64,000 nucleotides of DNA from Amycolatopsis sp. cg9 (GCF_041346945.1 NZ_CP166850.1:9532501-9596500), one strand, 5' to 3'. Counted from the stretch's first letter, positions 41,901-49,977 are shown. The notes: generated from the sequence alone by a model not told the origin. Numbers and translations: made by a program.

Positions 41901-42845
41901 CCAGACTTCGCGGCCTTCGACGGCGACGCGCTCGGCCAGCTCCGGCGGGCACGCTTCGCCGCCGAAGATGAGCAGGCGGACGTCTTCGAGCGCGTCGGCG
42001 GGCCACAGCGCGGCCAGCGTCGGCACGGTCGAGACGACGGTGATCCGCTGCGCGACCAGCCACGGGCCGAGGTCGACGCCGGTGCGGACCAGCGCGCGCG
42101 GCGCCGGCACCAGGCAGGCGCCGTGGCGCCAGGCCAGCCACATCTCTTCGCAGGAGGCGTCGAAGGCGACGCTCAGGCCGGCCAGGACGCGGTCGCCGGG
42201 GCCGATCGGCTCGTCGGTGAGGAACAGCTCGGCCTCGGCGTCGACGAACGCGGCGGCGGAGGCGTGCGTGACCGCGACGCCCTTGGGCTTGCCGGTGGAG
42301 CCGGAGGTGAAGATGATCCACGCGTCGTCGGCCGGGCCGGGGGCACCGGTGCGCCCGCCCGGCGTGCTGTGGACGTTGATCTTGCCGTCGGTCGCGACCG
42401 CCGCGACCTGAGCTTCTTCGAAGACCAGCTCGGCGCGCTCGTCCGGGTCGTCCGCGTCGACCGGCACGTAGGCGGCGCCGACGGACAGGGTGGCGAGGAT
42501 CGCGATGTACAGCTCGGCGGTACCGGAGGAGATGCGGATGCCGACGCGGTCGCCGAGGCCGACGCCATAGCCGCGCAGCCGGCGGCCGTAGGCGTCGATC
42601 TCCTCGAGCAGGCGCCGGTAGGTGAGGGTGGTGCTGCCGTCGTCGATCGCGGCGGCGTTGGGGTGGCGCTCGGCGGTGGCGGCGACGATGTCGAGCAGGG
42701 TGCGCTCGCTGGCGCCGAGGCCGGACCAGAACAGCGCCCGGTCGGCGACCGGGGCCGGCGACGGCGCGTGCGTCACCTCGGCGACGCACGCGAGCGGCGC
42801 GGTGATTTCCGCCGCCGATTCGGCGGGTTCGATCGTGACGGTCAT
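38916..42845 (-). CDS. Pls/PosA-type membrane nonribosomal peptide synthetase
   Basis: 1309 residues, the usual size of epsilon-poly-L-lysine synthetase. Order: adenylation domain (about 40-520) with FTSGSTGKPKG, NTYGPTEATVV, YRSGDMVR, LDEQVKLGGRRIELGEVD and TSGKVDRNAL; a thiolation domain with phosphopantetheine Ser in FFTHGGGSLTAAQV near residue 557; then three pairs of membrane helices, each followed by a hexapeptide-repeat domain (VHIGKVRVGAEARIGARS and similar). No classical condensation or thioesterase domain is present; in Pls the three tandem domains link monomers. Start ATG 42845 has GAGGTGG upstream; a further 23 upstream codons lack support. It should make a short amino-acid homopolymer. 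The monomer cannot be read with certainty. Confidence 0.88.
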   Translation of the reverse strand: MTVTIEPAESAAEITAPLACVAEVTHAPSPAPVADRALFWSGLGASERTLLDIVAATAERHPNAAAIDDGSTTLTYRRLLEEIDAYGRRLRGYGVGLGDRVGIRISSGTAELYIAILATLSVGAAYVPVDADDPDERAELVFEEAQVAAVATDGKINVHSTPGGRTGAPGPADDAWIIFTSGSTGKPKGVAVTHASAAAFVDAEAELFLTDEPIGPGDRVLAGLSVAFDASCEEMWLAWRHGACLVPAPRALVRTGVDLGPWLVAQRITVVSTVPTLAALWPADALEDVRLLIFGGEACPPELAERVAVEGREVWNTYGPTEATVVACAAQLTGEGPVRIGLPLSGWQLAVVNDEGLPVAMGETGELVIGGAGLARYLDADKDAEKFAPLPSLGWQRAYRSGDMVRAEAEGLLFLGRLDEQVKLGGRRIELGEVDAALQALPGVQGAAAAIRRTKAGNQVLVGYVVPAAGVPFNQDDAATRLREQLPAALVPLLAVVEDLPTRTSGKVDRNALPWPLSTVDATGLSPTETWLAEGWAEILGVSVDDPKADFFTHGGGSLTAAQVVARIRTRHPQVSVADIYAHPKLGALAAVLDALSGQATERRDIAPTPRRAGVVQTLLTVPLMGLVGLRWATLAAALSNVLSLLGFAWAPTLNWAWLGLAWVVLFSPAGRIAIAAGGARVLLSGVRPGTYPRGGSVHLRLWTAEKLAEFSGADSVAGASWMTTYAKALGARIGKDVDLHSPPPVTGFLKLGRGAAIEPEVDLSGHWVDGDVVHIGKVRVGAEARIGARSTLFPGVRIGKGAEIAAGSTVRGAVPAGQRWAGSPAARVAKDERDALKWPSSRPPRSHFWATVYGATSLVLGFLPGIAALAGAAVLGYAISGAPTLLDAFTRALVFVPVATIAYFAAYMLLVLAGVRSLSIGMVEGYHPVHGRVAWQVWATERLMSMAREGLFPLYASLFTPVWLRLLGAKVGRNVEASTVLALPKMTKVDSGAFLADDTMVATYELGHGWLHVAPARIGKQAFLGNSGMTAPGRSVPKRGLVGVLSSTPLKAKKGSSYLGMPPLPVRRAIGDADTSRTYTPALHLKAARALVELCRIIPVMCGVALTVSVAFGLLWAASAFGFGIALLLAGPALLAAGVVAALTATVMKWLLVGKFREIDHPLWSSFVWRNELADTFVEALAVPWLIGSIGGTPLLAAWLRTMGVKIGRGVWLETYWLPEADLVELGDGATINRGCVVQTHLFHDRIMSMSRVALGEGATLGPHGIVLPGAGIGARTTVGPGSLVTRGDEVPADTRWLGNPISAWTGK

Positions 42846-43017
42846 CGAGCGTCCACCTCGACCGCGACGAAGACGTGCAGGGACGAACCATGGGCGCGCA
42901 AGCCCACCACTCACCTCTCGGGAGCCTCAACCGGGCTCGCTCTCCGGTTGAGGCGCCCGCAACGACCTTTCACCATACCCGCGGATTGCGAAAAGGTGTC
43001 CACAGGGTCACGAGGGA

Positions 43018-43044
43018 GTGTCGGACCTCACGCGGGCCCGACAC
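43018..43044. terminator. Weak terminator after der
   Basis: GTGTCGG and CCGACAC pair across 13 bases, 10 bp after the der stop on the minus strand. Confidence 0.4.
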
Positions 43045-43053
43045 GTGGGGAAA

Positions 43054-44514
43054 TCACCGCGTCCGCGCGGCCTTCCCGCCGATCTTCGGCTTCGCCTTCT
43101 TCTCCCGGACGCGGACATTCACCCGAACGGGACTGCCGGTGAAACCGAACTGCTCGCGGAACTTGCGCTCGATGAACCGGCGGTAGCCCGCCTCGAGGAA
43201 GCCGGTGGTGAACAGCACCAGCGTCGGCGGCCGGATGCCGGCCTGCGTCGCGAAGAGCACCTTCGGCTGCTTGCCCGAGCGGACCGGCGGCGGGGTGGCC
43301 GCGATCAGGTCGGACAGCCAGGCGTTGAGCTGGCCGGTCGGCACCCGCTGGTCCCACGACTTCAGCGCGGTCCGCAGCGCCGGCGCCAGCTTGCGCACCG
43401 AGCGGCCGGTCAGCGCGGAGATGTTGACCTTCTCCGCCCACGGCACGCGGACCAGGCCGCGGTCCAGCTCGCGGACCATCGCGTGCCGGCGGTCCTCGTC
43501 GACCAGGTCCCACTTGTTGAACGCCAGCACGCAGGCGCGCCCGGCCTCGACGACCATGGTCAGCACCCGCAGGTCCTGCTCCGAAAGCGGCTCGGCCGCG
43601 TCGAGCAGCACGATCGCGACCTCGGCCGCGTCGATCGCGGTCTTGGTGCGCAGCGAGGCGTAGTACTCGGCGCCGGCCGCGAAGTTGACGCGCTTGCGCA
43701 GGCCCGCGGTGTCGACGAACCGCCAGGTCTCGCCGTCCAGCTCGACCAGCGAGTCGACCGGGTCGACGGTGGTGCCGGCGACCGAGTCGACGACCGAGCG
43801 CTCCTCGCCGGAGAGCTTGTTGAGCAGGCTCGACTTGCCGACGTTCGGCTTGCCGACCAGCGCGACGCGCCGCGGACCCGACGTCACGGCGCCGCCTTCG
43901 CGCGGCGATTCGGGCAGGGCCTTGAGGATGGCGTCGAGCAGGTCGCCGGAGCTGCGGCCGTGCAGCGCGCTGACCGGGTGCGGCTCGCCGAGGCCGAGCG
44001 ACCACAGCGAAGCGGTGTCCGCGAGCAGCCGGTCGTCGTCGACCTTGTTCGCGGCCAGCAGCACCGGCTTCTTCGAGCGGCGAAGCACCTTGGAGACGGC
44101 TTCGTCGGTGGCGGTGGCGCCGACCGTGGCGTCGATCACCAGCAGCACGGCGTCCGCGGTCTGCATGGCCAGCTCGGCCTGTGCGGCGACGGAGGCCTGC
44201 AGGCCGGTCGCGTCCGGCTCCCAGCCGCCCGTGTCGACCAGGGTGAACTTGCGGCCACCCCAGTAGGCGTCGTAGGCGACGCGGTCGCGGGTCACGCCCG
44301 GCACGTCCTGCACGACGGCTTCACGACGGCCGAGGATGCGGTTGACCAGCGTCGACTTGCCCACGTTCGGACGGCCGACGACCGCGAGCACCGGCTGCGC
44401 GAGCGCGGCCTCCTCGGCCAGCTCGGCCGCCTCGATCTGCGCGTCGAGCGCGGCGAACTCGGTCTCGTCCGACCAGGTGCCGTCGATCTCGCCGACGCTG
44501 TCCAACTCTTCCAT
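43054..44514 (-). CDS. der: Ribosome-assembly GTPase Der (EngA)
   Basis: 486 residues with two tandem GTPase domains and a KH-like C-terminus. Domain 1 has [20 protein letters not shown] and NKVD. Domain 2 has [22 protein letters not shown] and FNKWDLVDE. The last 110 residues form the KH domain and a basic tail. Der is needed for 50S subunit maturation. I start at ATG 44514, 17 bp after plsC; the open frame runs to 44565 but would overlap plsC. Actinobacterial Der carries an acidic N-terminal extension like the one here ([17 protein letters not shown]). Confidence 0.95.
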   Translation of the reverse strand: MEELDSVGEIDGTWSDETEFAALDAQIEAAELAEEAALAQPVLAVVGRPNVGKSTLVNRILGRREAVVQDVPGVTRDRVAYDAYWGGRKFTLVDTGGWEPDATGLQASVAAQAELAMQTADAVLLVIDATVGATATDEAVSKVLRRSKKPVLLAANKVDDDRLLADTASLWSLGLGEPHPVSALHGRSSGDLLDAILKALPESPREGGAVTSGPRRVALVGKPNVGKSSLLNKLSGEERSVVDSVAGTTVDPVDSLVELDGETWRFVDTAGLRKRVNFAAGAEYYASLRTKTAIDAAEVAIVLLDAAEPLSEQDLRVLTMVVEAGRACVLAFNKWDLVDEDRRHAMVRELDRGLVRVPWAEKVNISALTGRSVRKLAPALRTALKSWDQRVPTGQLNAWLSDLIAATPPPVRSGKQPKVLFATQAGIRPPTLVLFTTGFLEAGYRRFIERKFREQFGFTGSPVRVNVRVREKKAKPKIGGKAARTR

Positions 44515-44531
44515 CACTGACCCAATTTCCC

Positions 44532-45191
44532 TTATGGCGAGCCGAATCCGTTTTCGGAACGCCAATCGTCCAAAGTCTTCACGAGCGCCGCGAGCTCACC
44601 GCGCAGCTCTTCGGTGCCCTGGTCGAGCCCGGTCTTCCCGGGTCCGACCTTCGGCGTGAACGGCTCCCCCACGAGGATGTCCACGCGCGGGCGCCAGCGC
44701 CGCTTGCCGTCGGCCGGCTTGCGCGTGCCCCGCGTCGCGACCGGGAGCACGGTCGCGCCGGAGGCCCGGACCAGCCAGGCCGCGCCGCGTTCGGCCGCGC
44801 CGACGTCCCCGGCGCCGCGGGTGCCCTCGGGGAAGATCCCGACGACGCCGCCGCCCTTGAGCACGCCGACCGCGGTCATCAGCGGTTTGCGGTCGATCTC
44901 GCCGCGCTTGAGCGGGATCTGCCCGATCGCCAGCATGAACTTGCCGACGATGCCGCCGAACATCTCGGCTTTGACCAGGAACGCCGAACGCCGCGGCAGC
45001 ATTCCGAAGATCAGCTGCGGTTCGACCATCGAGCTGTGGTTCGCGATCACGAGCACCGGCCCGGTGGCGGGCATGCGCTCACGGCCGTGCACGCGGACGC
45101 GGAAGGCCGATCGCAGATGGTACCGGGCGAAGACCCGCCCGGCTTCGTGGAGCCATGCGACGGAGCCTTCCGGCAGTCCGTCAGCGCTCAT
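44532..45191 (-). CDS. plsC: 1-acyl-glycerol-3-phosphate acyltransferase (PlsC-like)
   Basis: 219 residues. The acyltransferase motif I reads [11 protein letters not shown]: His is kept, but the usual Asp of HX4D is Glu. Motif III is present as [10 protein letters not shown]. Motif II-like [12 protein letters not shown] lies between. The protein would acylate lysophosphatidate or a related glycerolipid at the inner membrane. Start ATG 45191 overlaps the cmk stop (ATGA); seven extra upstream codons to 45212 are not needed. A PlsC-like gene between cmk and der is common in actinobacteria. Confidence 0.85.
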   Translation of the reverse strand: MSADGLPEGSVAWLHEAGRVFARYHLRSAFRVRVHGRERMPATGPVLVIANHSSMVEPQLIFGMLPRRSAFLVKAEMFGGIVGKFMLAIGQIPLKRGEIDRKPLMTAVGVLKGGGVVGIFPEGTRGAGDVGAAERGAAWLVRASGATVLPVATRGTRKPADGKRRWRPRVDILVGEPFTPKVGPGKTGLDQGTEELRGELAALVKTLDDWRSENGFGSP

Positions 45192-45913
45192 CGAGCTACC
45201 TCGGCGTCGCACCCCGCCAGCAGCCCGCGGTGGCTGGCCAGTTCGCTGAGGGCGACGATCACCTGGTCGATCGACAGTTCCGAGGTGTCGACGTGCACGG
45301 CGTCGTCGGCCGCGCGCAGCGGCGAGGCGGCACGGGTCGAGTCGAGGTGGTCACGGCGCTCGACGCTGGCCAGCGCGTCGGCGACCGACGACGCCCGCCC
45401 GGCGGCGGTGTCCTGGGTGCTCCGGCGGGAGGCGCGGACGTCGGCCGACGCGGTCAGGAAGACCTTGAGCGGCGAGTCCGGCGCGACGACGGTGCCGATG
45501 TCCCGGCCCTCGACGACGATCCCGCCGCGGTGCCCGACGACGTCGTCGATGATCTGCCGCTGCCGGCCGACCAGCAGCTCGCGCACGTGCGACACGGCGG
45601 AGACGGGCGAGACGGCCTTGGTGACCTCGGGCCCGCGGATGTCGGCGGCGACGTCTTCGCCGGCGAGCCGGATCTCCGGGCGCTCGGGGCTGGTCCCGAT
45701 GCTGAAGTCCGCCTGGTCGGCGACGGCGGCGACGGCGGCCGCGTCGGCCGGGTCCACGCCGGCGCGCAGCACGGCGAGGGTGACCATCCGGTACATGGCA
45801 CCGGTGTCGAGGTAGCCCGCCCCGAGCCGGTCGGCGAGCTTGCGGGCGACGGTGGTCTTCCCGGTCCCCGACGGGCCGTCCAAGGCGACCACACCACGTA
45901 GGGCTCCCGTCAC
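45188..45913 (-). CDS. cmk: Cytidylate kinase
   Basis: 241 residues. P-loop VALDGPSGTGKTTVARKLA, the CMP-binding YLDTGAMYRMVTLAVL, the inserted NMPbind domain with EGRDIGTVVAPD, and RASRRSTQD in the lid are all present. It phosphorylates CMP and dCMP. I prefer GTG 45913 because AGGAGA lies six bases before it; GTG 45919 would sit one base from the same site. It is the first gene of cmk-plsC-der. In mycobacteria rluB comes directly before cmk; here 6.8 kb separates them. Confidence 0.92.
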   Translation of the reverse strand: MTGALRGVVALDGPSGTGKTTVARKLADRLGAGYLDTGAMYRMVTLAVLRAGVDPADAAAVAAVADQADFSIGTSPERPEIRLAGEDVAADIRGPEVTKAVSPVSAVSHVRELLVGRQRQIIDDVVGHRGGIVVEGRDIGTVVAPDSPLKVFLTASADVRASRRSTQDTAAGRASSVADALASVERRDHLDSTRAASPLRAADDAVHVDTSELSIDQVIVALSELASHRGLLAGCDAEVAR

Positions 45914-45982
45914 CGGCACTCTCCTAGCGTTCTCGTCTCGTTCGGGCCGGTGCCCATTCTGCCGGTCGGGCCCCGGAGGAGA

Positions 45983-46549
45983 TCAGTCGCCCCGCGCGCC
46001 GAAGCGGGCGACCACCAGCGCCTGCCGTCGCGCCCGGTGCTCCGGGGACAGCCGGTGGCCGCGGTCCAGGGTCACCAGGCCGTGCAGCGTGCTCCAGAAC
46101 ACCTCGGTCAGCGCGCCCGCGTCCGGCTCGTGGGCCACCGGCTCGATCACCGCGAGCAGCCCGGCGAAGCACGCCTTCATCACGTCCGGGGTTTCGTCCT
46201 TGGCGAACGGCAGCTCCGAAGCCAGCGTGAACATCGCGTCGTACAACGCGGGCTTGGCCCCGGCGAACGCGACGTACGCGCCCACGACCCCGGCGACGCC
46301 GCCGTCCCGCGCGGCCGCGAGCGCCGTGGCCAGCTCGGCGAACCCCTCCAGGGCGGCCGCCGCCATGATCGCGTCCTTGCCGCCGGGGAAGTGGCTGTAG
46401 AGCACCGGCTGGCTGTACTCGATCAGGGCCGCGAGCCGCCGGGTGGTGACCGCGTCCCAGCCCTCCGCTTCGGCCAGCTCCCTGGCCGCGGCGACGATCC
46501 GCCGCCCGCGCTCGGTCCGGTCGCGCACCCGCCGTTGTCGCTGGGTCAT
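45983..46549 (-). CDS. TetR-family regulator with operator array
   Basis: 188 residues. Helix-turn-helix: GRRIVAAARELAEAEGWDAVTTRRLAALIEYSQPVLYSHFPGGKDAIM, residues about 13-60. The C-terminal domain includes FAGAKPALYDAMFTLASELPF and SPEHRARRQA, as in TetR proteins that sit beside DUF4267 or DoxX-like membrane genes. I start at ATG 46549; nine upstream codons fall in the operator array. TAGCAT seven bases upstream would make the mRNA leaderless. It diverges from the DUF4267 gene and probably represses both. Confidence 0.88.
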   Translation of the reverse strand: MTQRQRRVRDRTERGRRIVAAARELAEAEGWDAVTTRRLAALIEYSQPVLYSHFPGGKDAIMAAAALEGFAELATALAAARDGGVAGVVGAYVAFAGAKPALYDAMFTLASELPFAKDETPDVMKACFAGLLAVIEPVAHEPDAGALTEVFWSTLHGLVTLDRGHRLSPEHRARRQALVVARFGARGD

Positions 46550-46556
46550 GACGCAG

Positions 46557-46622
46557 ATGCTAGCACCGCTAGACAAACTAGCGCCGCTAAGTTAGCGTTG
46601 CTAGCAATCCTAGCGATGCTAG
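46557..46622. promoter_or_regulatory. Four tandem CTAGC-N3-GCTAG operators
   Basis: Four 13-bp palindromes of the form CTAGC-N3-GCTAG start at 46560, 46578, 46592 and 46610 (two have a single end mismatch). Spacing is 18, 14 and 18 bp. They cover the whole divergent promoter region. The minus-strand -10 (TAGCAT) overlaps the first, and a plus-strand promoter TTAGCG-N17-GATGCT (46592-46620) overlaps the last two. This strongly suggests cooperative binding by the adjacent TetR protein. Confidence 0.8.
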
Positions 46623-46640
46623 AAAACTGGAGGGAACACC

Positions 46641-47009
46641 ATGCTCATCGCCGGCTACGTCCTCGTCGCGATCGTCTCGCTCGGGATCATCTACGTCGGG
46701 CTCAACTACCTCTTCGCGCCGGCGAAGATCGCCGCGGGCTTCGGCTTCACCGAGGTCCCCGAAAACGCCGAGACCTTCCTCAACGTCAAGGGCGGCCGCG
46801 ACGTCGGAGCCGGTCTCGTCCCGCTGGCCCTGATGATCTACGGCGACCCGCACGCGCTGGGCTGGGTCTTCCTCGCCGCGGCCGTCTGGCCCGTCTTCGA
46901 CATGCTGATCGTCCTGCGCCACCGCGGGAAGAAGGCCGTCGCCTTCGGCGTCCACGGGCTGACCGCCGTCGTGATGGTCGTCGCGGCGCTGTTGCTCCTG
47001 CTCGGCTGA
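46641..47009 (+). CDS. DUF4267 membrane protein
   Basis: 122 residues with four predicted helices (about 3-25, 51-67, 70-88, 100-121). The segment LNVKGGRDVGAGLVPLAL after the first helix is the conserved DUF4267 block. GGAGGG precedes the ATG. It is small, integral and without catalytic motif, similar in layout to DoxX-like proteins. It is divergent from, and likely controlled by, the TetR gene through the four-site array. Its function is unknown. Confidence 0.85.
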   Translation: MLIAGYVLVAIVSLGIIYVGLNYLFAPAKIAAGFGFTEVPENAETFLNVKGGRDVGAGLVPLALMIYGDPHALGWVFLAAAVWPVFDMLIVLRHRGKKAVAFGVHGLTAVVMVVAALLLLLG

Positions 47010-47045
47010 ACGTCGCGAATCGGACACGTGGGTTACGGTGGTTGG

Positions 47046-47528
47046 GTGAACGTCGAAGTAACCCCCCTGCCCGGCATCGGGGTCCGCAAGGACTTCAGCA
47101 CCCGGACCGGCCGCCGCATCGGTGTCGTGTCCCAGCGGGACGGCCACACCGAACTCATCGTCTCCAAGGCGGACGACGCCGACGCCTGTGCCGCCTCGAT
47201 CCCGCTGACCGCGGACGAGGCGGGCACGCTGGCCAACCTGCTCGGCGCGCCGCAGCTGGTCGCCCAGCTCACCGAGGAGCACCAGGACCTGCCGGGGATC
47301 AGCACGAAGCAGCTGCCGATCAAGCCGTCCGGCCCGTTCGACGGCCGCACGCTCGGCGACACGGCGATGCGCACGCGCACCGGCGTCTCGGTGGTCGCGG
47401 TGGCCCGGGCCGGCCAGGTGCACCCGTCGCCGACGCCGGACTTCGCCCTCACCGGGGGCGACCTGCTCGTCGCGGTCGGCACGAGCGAGGGCCTCGAAGC
47501 CGCCGCCAAGATCCTCAAGTACGGCTGA
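47046..47528 (+). CDS. khtT: Cation:proton antiporter regulatory subunit (KhtT-like, TrkA-C)
   Basis: 160 residues. The N-terminal half is a small alpha/beta domain (VTPLPGIGVRKDFSTRTGRRIGVV), the C-terminal half a TrkA-C/RCK_C domain (VVAVARAGQVHPSPTPDFALTGGDLLVAVGT), which binds nucleotides. It would gate the antiporter encoded seven bp downstream, as KhtT does for KhtU. GTG 47046 is preceded by TACGGT at 47034-47039, six bases upstream, so the mRNA is probably leaderless; another in-frame GTG at 47028 lies upstream of that box. Confidence 0.85.
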   Translation: MNVEVTPLPGIGVRKDFSTRTGRRIGVVSQRDGHTELIVSKADDADACAASIPLTADEAGTLANLLGAPQLVAQLTEEHQDLPGISTKQLPIKPSGPFDGRTLGDTAMRTRTGVSVVAVARAGQVHPSPTPDFALTGGDLLVAVGTSEGLEAAAKILKYG

Positions 47529-47535
47529 GCGGCCG

Positions 47536-48729
47536 ATGGACCACACCGCGCTGTCCCTGATCGAACTGGGGGCGGTCTTCTTCGTGCTGGGCGCGCTCGG
47601 GCGCCTGGCCGGGAAGATCGGCCTCTCCCCCATCCCGCTCTACCTGCTCGGCGGCCTCTGCTTCGGCTCCGGCGGGCTGATCCCGCTGACCGACATCGGC
47701 GGCTTCACCCACCTGGCCAGCGAAATCGGCGTCGTGCTGCTGCTGTTGCTGCTGGGCCTGGAGTACTCCGCGGCCGAGCTGTTCACCGGCCTGCGCCGCT
47801 CCTGGACGGCGGGCCTGCTCGACATCGTCCTCAACGCCGCCCCGGGCGCGGCGGTCGCGCTGCTGCTGGGCTGGGGCCCGGTCGGCGCGATGGTGATGGC
47901 GGGCGTCACCTACATCTCGTCGTCCGGCATCGTCGCCAAGGTCCTCGGCGACCTCGGCCGGCTCGGCAACCGCGAGACGCCGGTGGTGCTGTCGATCCTC
48001 GTGTTCGAGGACCTGGTGATGGCGCTCTACCTGCCGATACTCACGGCGGTGCTGGGCGGGGTGTCGCTGCTCGGCGGCATGGAGGCCGTCGGGATCTCGC
48101 TGCTGGTGATCACCGTGGTCCTGGTGATCGCGCTGAAGTTCGGCCGGTACGTCTCGGCCGCCGTCGACAGCCCCGACCGCGAGGTGTTCCTGCTCAAGGT
48201 CCTCGGCGCGGCCCTGCTGGTGGCGGGCGTCGCGTCGGCGATGCAGGTGTCGGCCGCGGTCGGCGCGTTCCTGCTCGGCATCGCGATCTCCGGCTCGACG
48301 GCGGAGAACGCGACGCACCTGCTGGAGCCCCTGCGCGACCTGTTCGCCGCGGTGTTCTTCGTGGTCTTCGGCCTCAACACGAACCCGGCGTCCATCCCGC
48401 CGGTCCTCGGCTGGGCCGTCGTGCTCGCACTGGTGACAACGCTGACGAAGGTCGGCACCGGCTGGTGGGCGGCCCGCCGGCAGGGCATCGGGAAGATGGG
48501 CCGCGCCCGCGCCGGAGCGGCGCTGGTGGCGAGAGGCGAGTTCTCGATCGTGATCGCGGGCCTGGCGGTGACGGCGGGCGCGGTCACCGGCGAACTGGCC
48601 GCGCTGGCCACGGCGTACGTCCTCCTGATGGCGATCCTCGGCCCGACGGCCGCCCGGGTCGTCGAGCCGATCGTCCGCGCGGTGCAACGCAAGACGGCCG
48701 CGAAGACGGCTCCGGCCGAAGCGAGCTGA
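47536..48729 (+). CDS. khtU: Potassium/proton antiporter (CPA2, KhtU-like)
   Basis: 397 residues with 12 to 13 hydrophobic segments. The Na+/H+ exchanger domain is clear: LLLLLLGLEYSAAELF in the third helix region, YISSSGIVAKVLGDLGRLGNRETP, the acidic ion-site stretch ILVFEDLVMALYLPIL and AAVGAFLLGIAISGS. There is no C-terminal RCK domain, so the separate KhtT-like protein does the gating. It would export potassium in exchange for protons, helping with pH or electrophile stress. It is co-transcribed with khtT. Confidence 0.88.
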   Translation: MDHTALSLIELGAVFFVLGALGRLAGKIGLSPIPLYLLGGLCFGSGGLIPLTDIGGFTHLASEIGVVLLLLLLGLEYSAAELFTGLRRSWTAGLLDIVLNAAPGAAVALLLGWGPVGAMVMAGVTYISSSGIVAKVLGDLGRLGNRETPVVLSILVFEDLVMALYLPILTAVLGGVSLLGGMEAVGISLLVITVVLVIALKFGRYVSAAVDSPDREVFLLKVLGAALLVAGVASAMQVSAAVGAFLLGIAISGSTAENATHLLEPLRDLFAAVFFVVFGLNTNPASIPPVLGWAVVLALVTTLTKVGTGWWAARRQGIGKMGRARAGAALVARGEFSIVIAGLAVTAGAVTGELAALATAYVLLMAILGPTAARVVEPIVRAVQRKTAAKTAPAEAS

Positions 48730-48730
48730 A

Positions 48731-48983
48731 GCCGGCCGAGCAGAAGACCAGGTCACGGCGGCGATCGCGGAACGCGAGTCCTTACGCCGTGACTGCCGGG
48801 CCGGTGCCGCCCGGTTCGCGCGGTTGCTCGCGCCGGACTTCTCCGAGTTCGGCACCTCCGGCCGCGAATTCGGCCACGCCGCGGCACTTCTCGTGGGGGA
48901 CGAGACCGAGGACGACGAGCCGATCGAGGTCCGGAACATGCGCGGCCTGCTCGTCGCCAATGGCGTCGACATGGTGAAGTACC
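48731..48983 (+). pseudogene. Remnant of an NTF2-like (DUF4440-type) gene
   Basis: The frame reads DQVTAAIAERESLRRDCRA, ARFARLLAPDFSEFGTSGREF and EPIEVRNMRGLLVANG, which resembles small NTF2-like proteins of the DUF4440 type. No ATG or GTG is available at the right place: the coding match begins right after the khtU stop with no start codon. The match breaks off after VDMVKY, where a palindrome begins, so the last strands of the fold are lost too. A TTG at 48824 could start only half of the domain. Truncation at both ends suggests a decayed gene. Confidence 0.5.
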
Positions 48984-49017
48984 CCGCCGAACGGCGCCGG
49001 CCGGCGCCGTTCGGCGG
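48984..49017. terminator. Perfect 34-bp palindrome between convergent genes
   Basis: Arms CCGCCGAACGGCGCCGG and its exact complement meet with no spacer. It lies 10 bp past the stop of the minus-strand GNAT gene and ends the plus-strand khtTU region, so it can serve as a bidirectional terminator. Confidence 0.7.
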
Positions 49018-49026
49018 CCGGGCGAA

Positions 49027-49977
49027 TCAGGCTTCGAGCGCCCAGCGCACATACCGCCGCGTCGGCGTGAAACCCGCCTTCACGAAAACCCCGGACGCCC
49101 CGGCCGGATCCGCCGAGTCCACGTTCAAGCTCGCGCGGTCGTGACCCAGCCTGCCGGCGGCCCGCAGCGCGTGGGCCAGCAACGCGCCCGCCACACCCCG
49201 CCGCCGGTGCTCCCGCAGCGTCCCCACGACCATGAAGTGCGCGTCGCGAACACCGGTCGCCGCCGTGTCGGCCTCCCACGACATCGTCACCAGCACGCCC
49301 ACCGCGGTCCCGGCGTCCCGCGCCAGGAAGGAGACCTCCGGCAGGAAGGTCTGGTTGACGATCTTGTTCCGCCACTGGTCCGCCGGCATCGGCGCGGCAC
49401 CCCAGAAGTCCCGGTAAGCCTCGTTCCGCACCGACCGGAAGTCCTCGTCGTTCGACGGCGACCACGCCTCGATCCGCACCCCCGGCACGACGACGTCGGT
49501 CACGCCCGAGAGGGGGTGCTCCATCCGCTGGAAGTACCGCGCCGGCGTAAACCCCCGTGACCGCACGAGTTCCGGGACCCCGGCGATGTGCTCGGCCTTG
49601 TGCACGTCGACCACCAGCCGCAGCCCCGGGTGGTGCCGGGCGTGCACCACCTTCGCCGCCGCCACGCCCGCTTCGAGCAACGCCGTCCCGATGCCGCGGC
49701 GGCGGTACGCGGGATGCACGCCGCCGTCCAGGAAGACCCGGTGGACTTCCCGGACGGACGCCTGGTGGCGGACCTTCATGTAGCCGACCAGCGTCTCGCC
49801 GTCGAACGCGGCGAGGCTCGCCCGCTCGAGGTCCGTGTACGGGTCGATCAGCTCCTGGAGCGTGTCCTCCTCGGTGTAGTTCTCCCCGATCCGGTCCACG
49901 GCCTCGATCGCGTTGAGCAGGTCGGCCGACGCCCTGGCGTCCCCGCCGGTCAGCGGCCGCCACGTGAGTGCGCGCAT
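49027..49977 (-). CDS. Double-domain GNAT acetyltransferase
   Basis: 316 residues with two tandem GNAT folds, a layout shared with mycothiol synthase. The first acetyl-CoA loop is VHPAYRRRGIGTALLEAGV near residue 88, the second VVGTLREHRRRGVAGALLAHAL near residue 255. Both Q/RxxGxG/A pockets look functional. The sequence lacks a clear MshD signature, so I would not call it mycothiol synthase. The acceptor is unknown. It stands alone between convergent and codirectional neighbours inside the accessory block. Confidence 0.85.
   Translation of the reverse strand: MRALTWRPLTGGDARASADLLNAIEAVDRIGENYTEEDTLQELIDPYTDLERASLAAFDGETLVGYMKVRHQASVREVHRVFLDGGVHPAYRRRGIGTALLEAGVAAAKVVHARHHPGLRLVVDVHKAEHIAGVPELVRSRGFTPARYFQRMEHPLSGVTDVVVPGVRIEAWSPSNDEDFRSVRNEAYRDFWGAAPMPADQWRNKIVNQTFLPEVSFLARDAGTAVGVLVTMSWEADTAATGVRDAHFMVVGTLREHRRRGVAGALLAHALRAAGRLGHDRASLNVDSADPAGASGVFVKAGFTPTRRYVRWALEA

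Noticed and set aside
42846..42914. Extension of the NRPS by 23 codons
   Set aside because: The upstream codons lack a ribosome binding site and resemble no Pls N-terminus; ATG 42845 has GAGGTGG at good spacing.
44515..44565. Upstream start of der ([15 protein letters not shown])
   Set aside because: It would overlap the plsC coding region and add a basic segment unlike actinobacterial Der.
49027..49977. Mycothiol synthase (mshD)
   Set aside because: The double GNAT layout fits, but the specific sequence blocks I expect for MshD are not evident, so only a general GNAT call is made.
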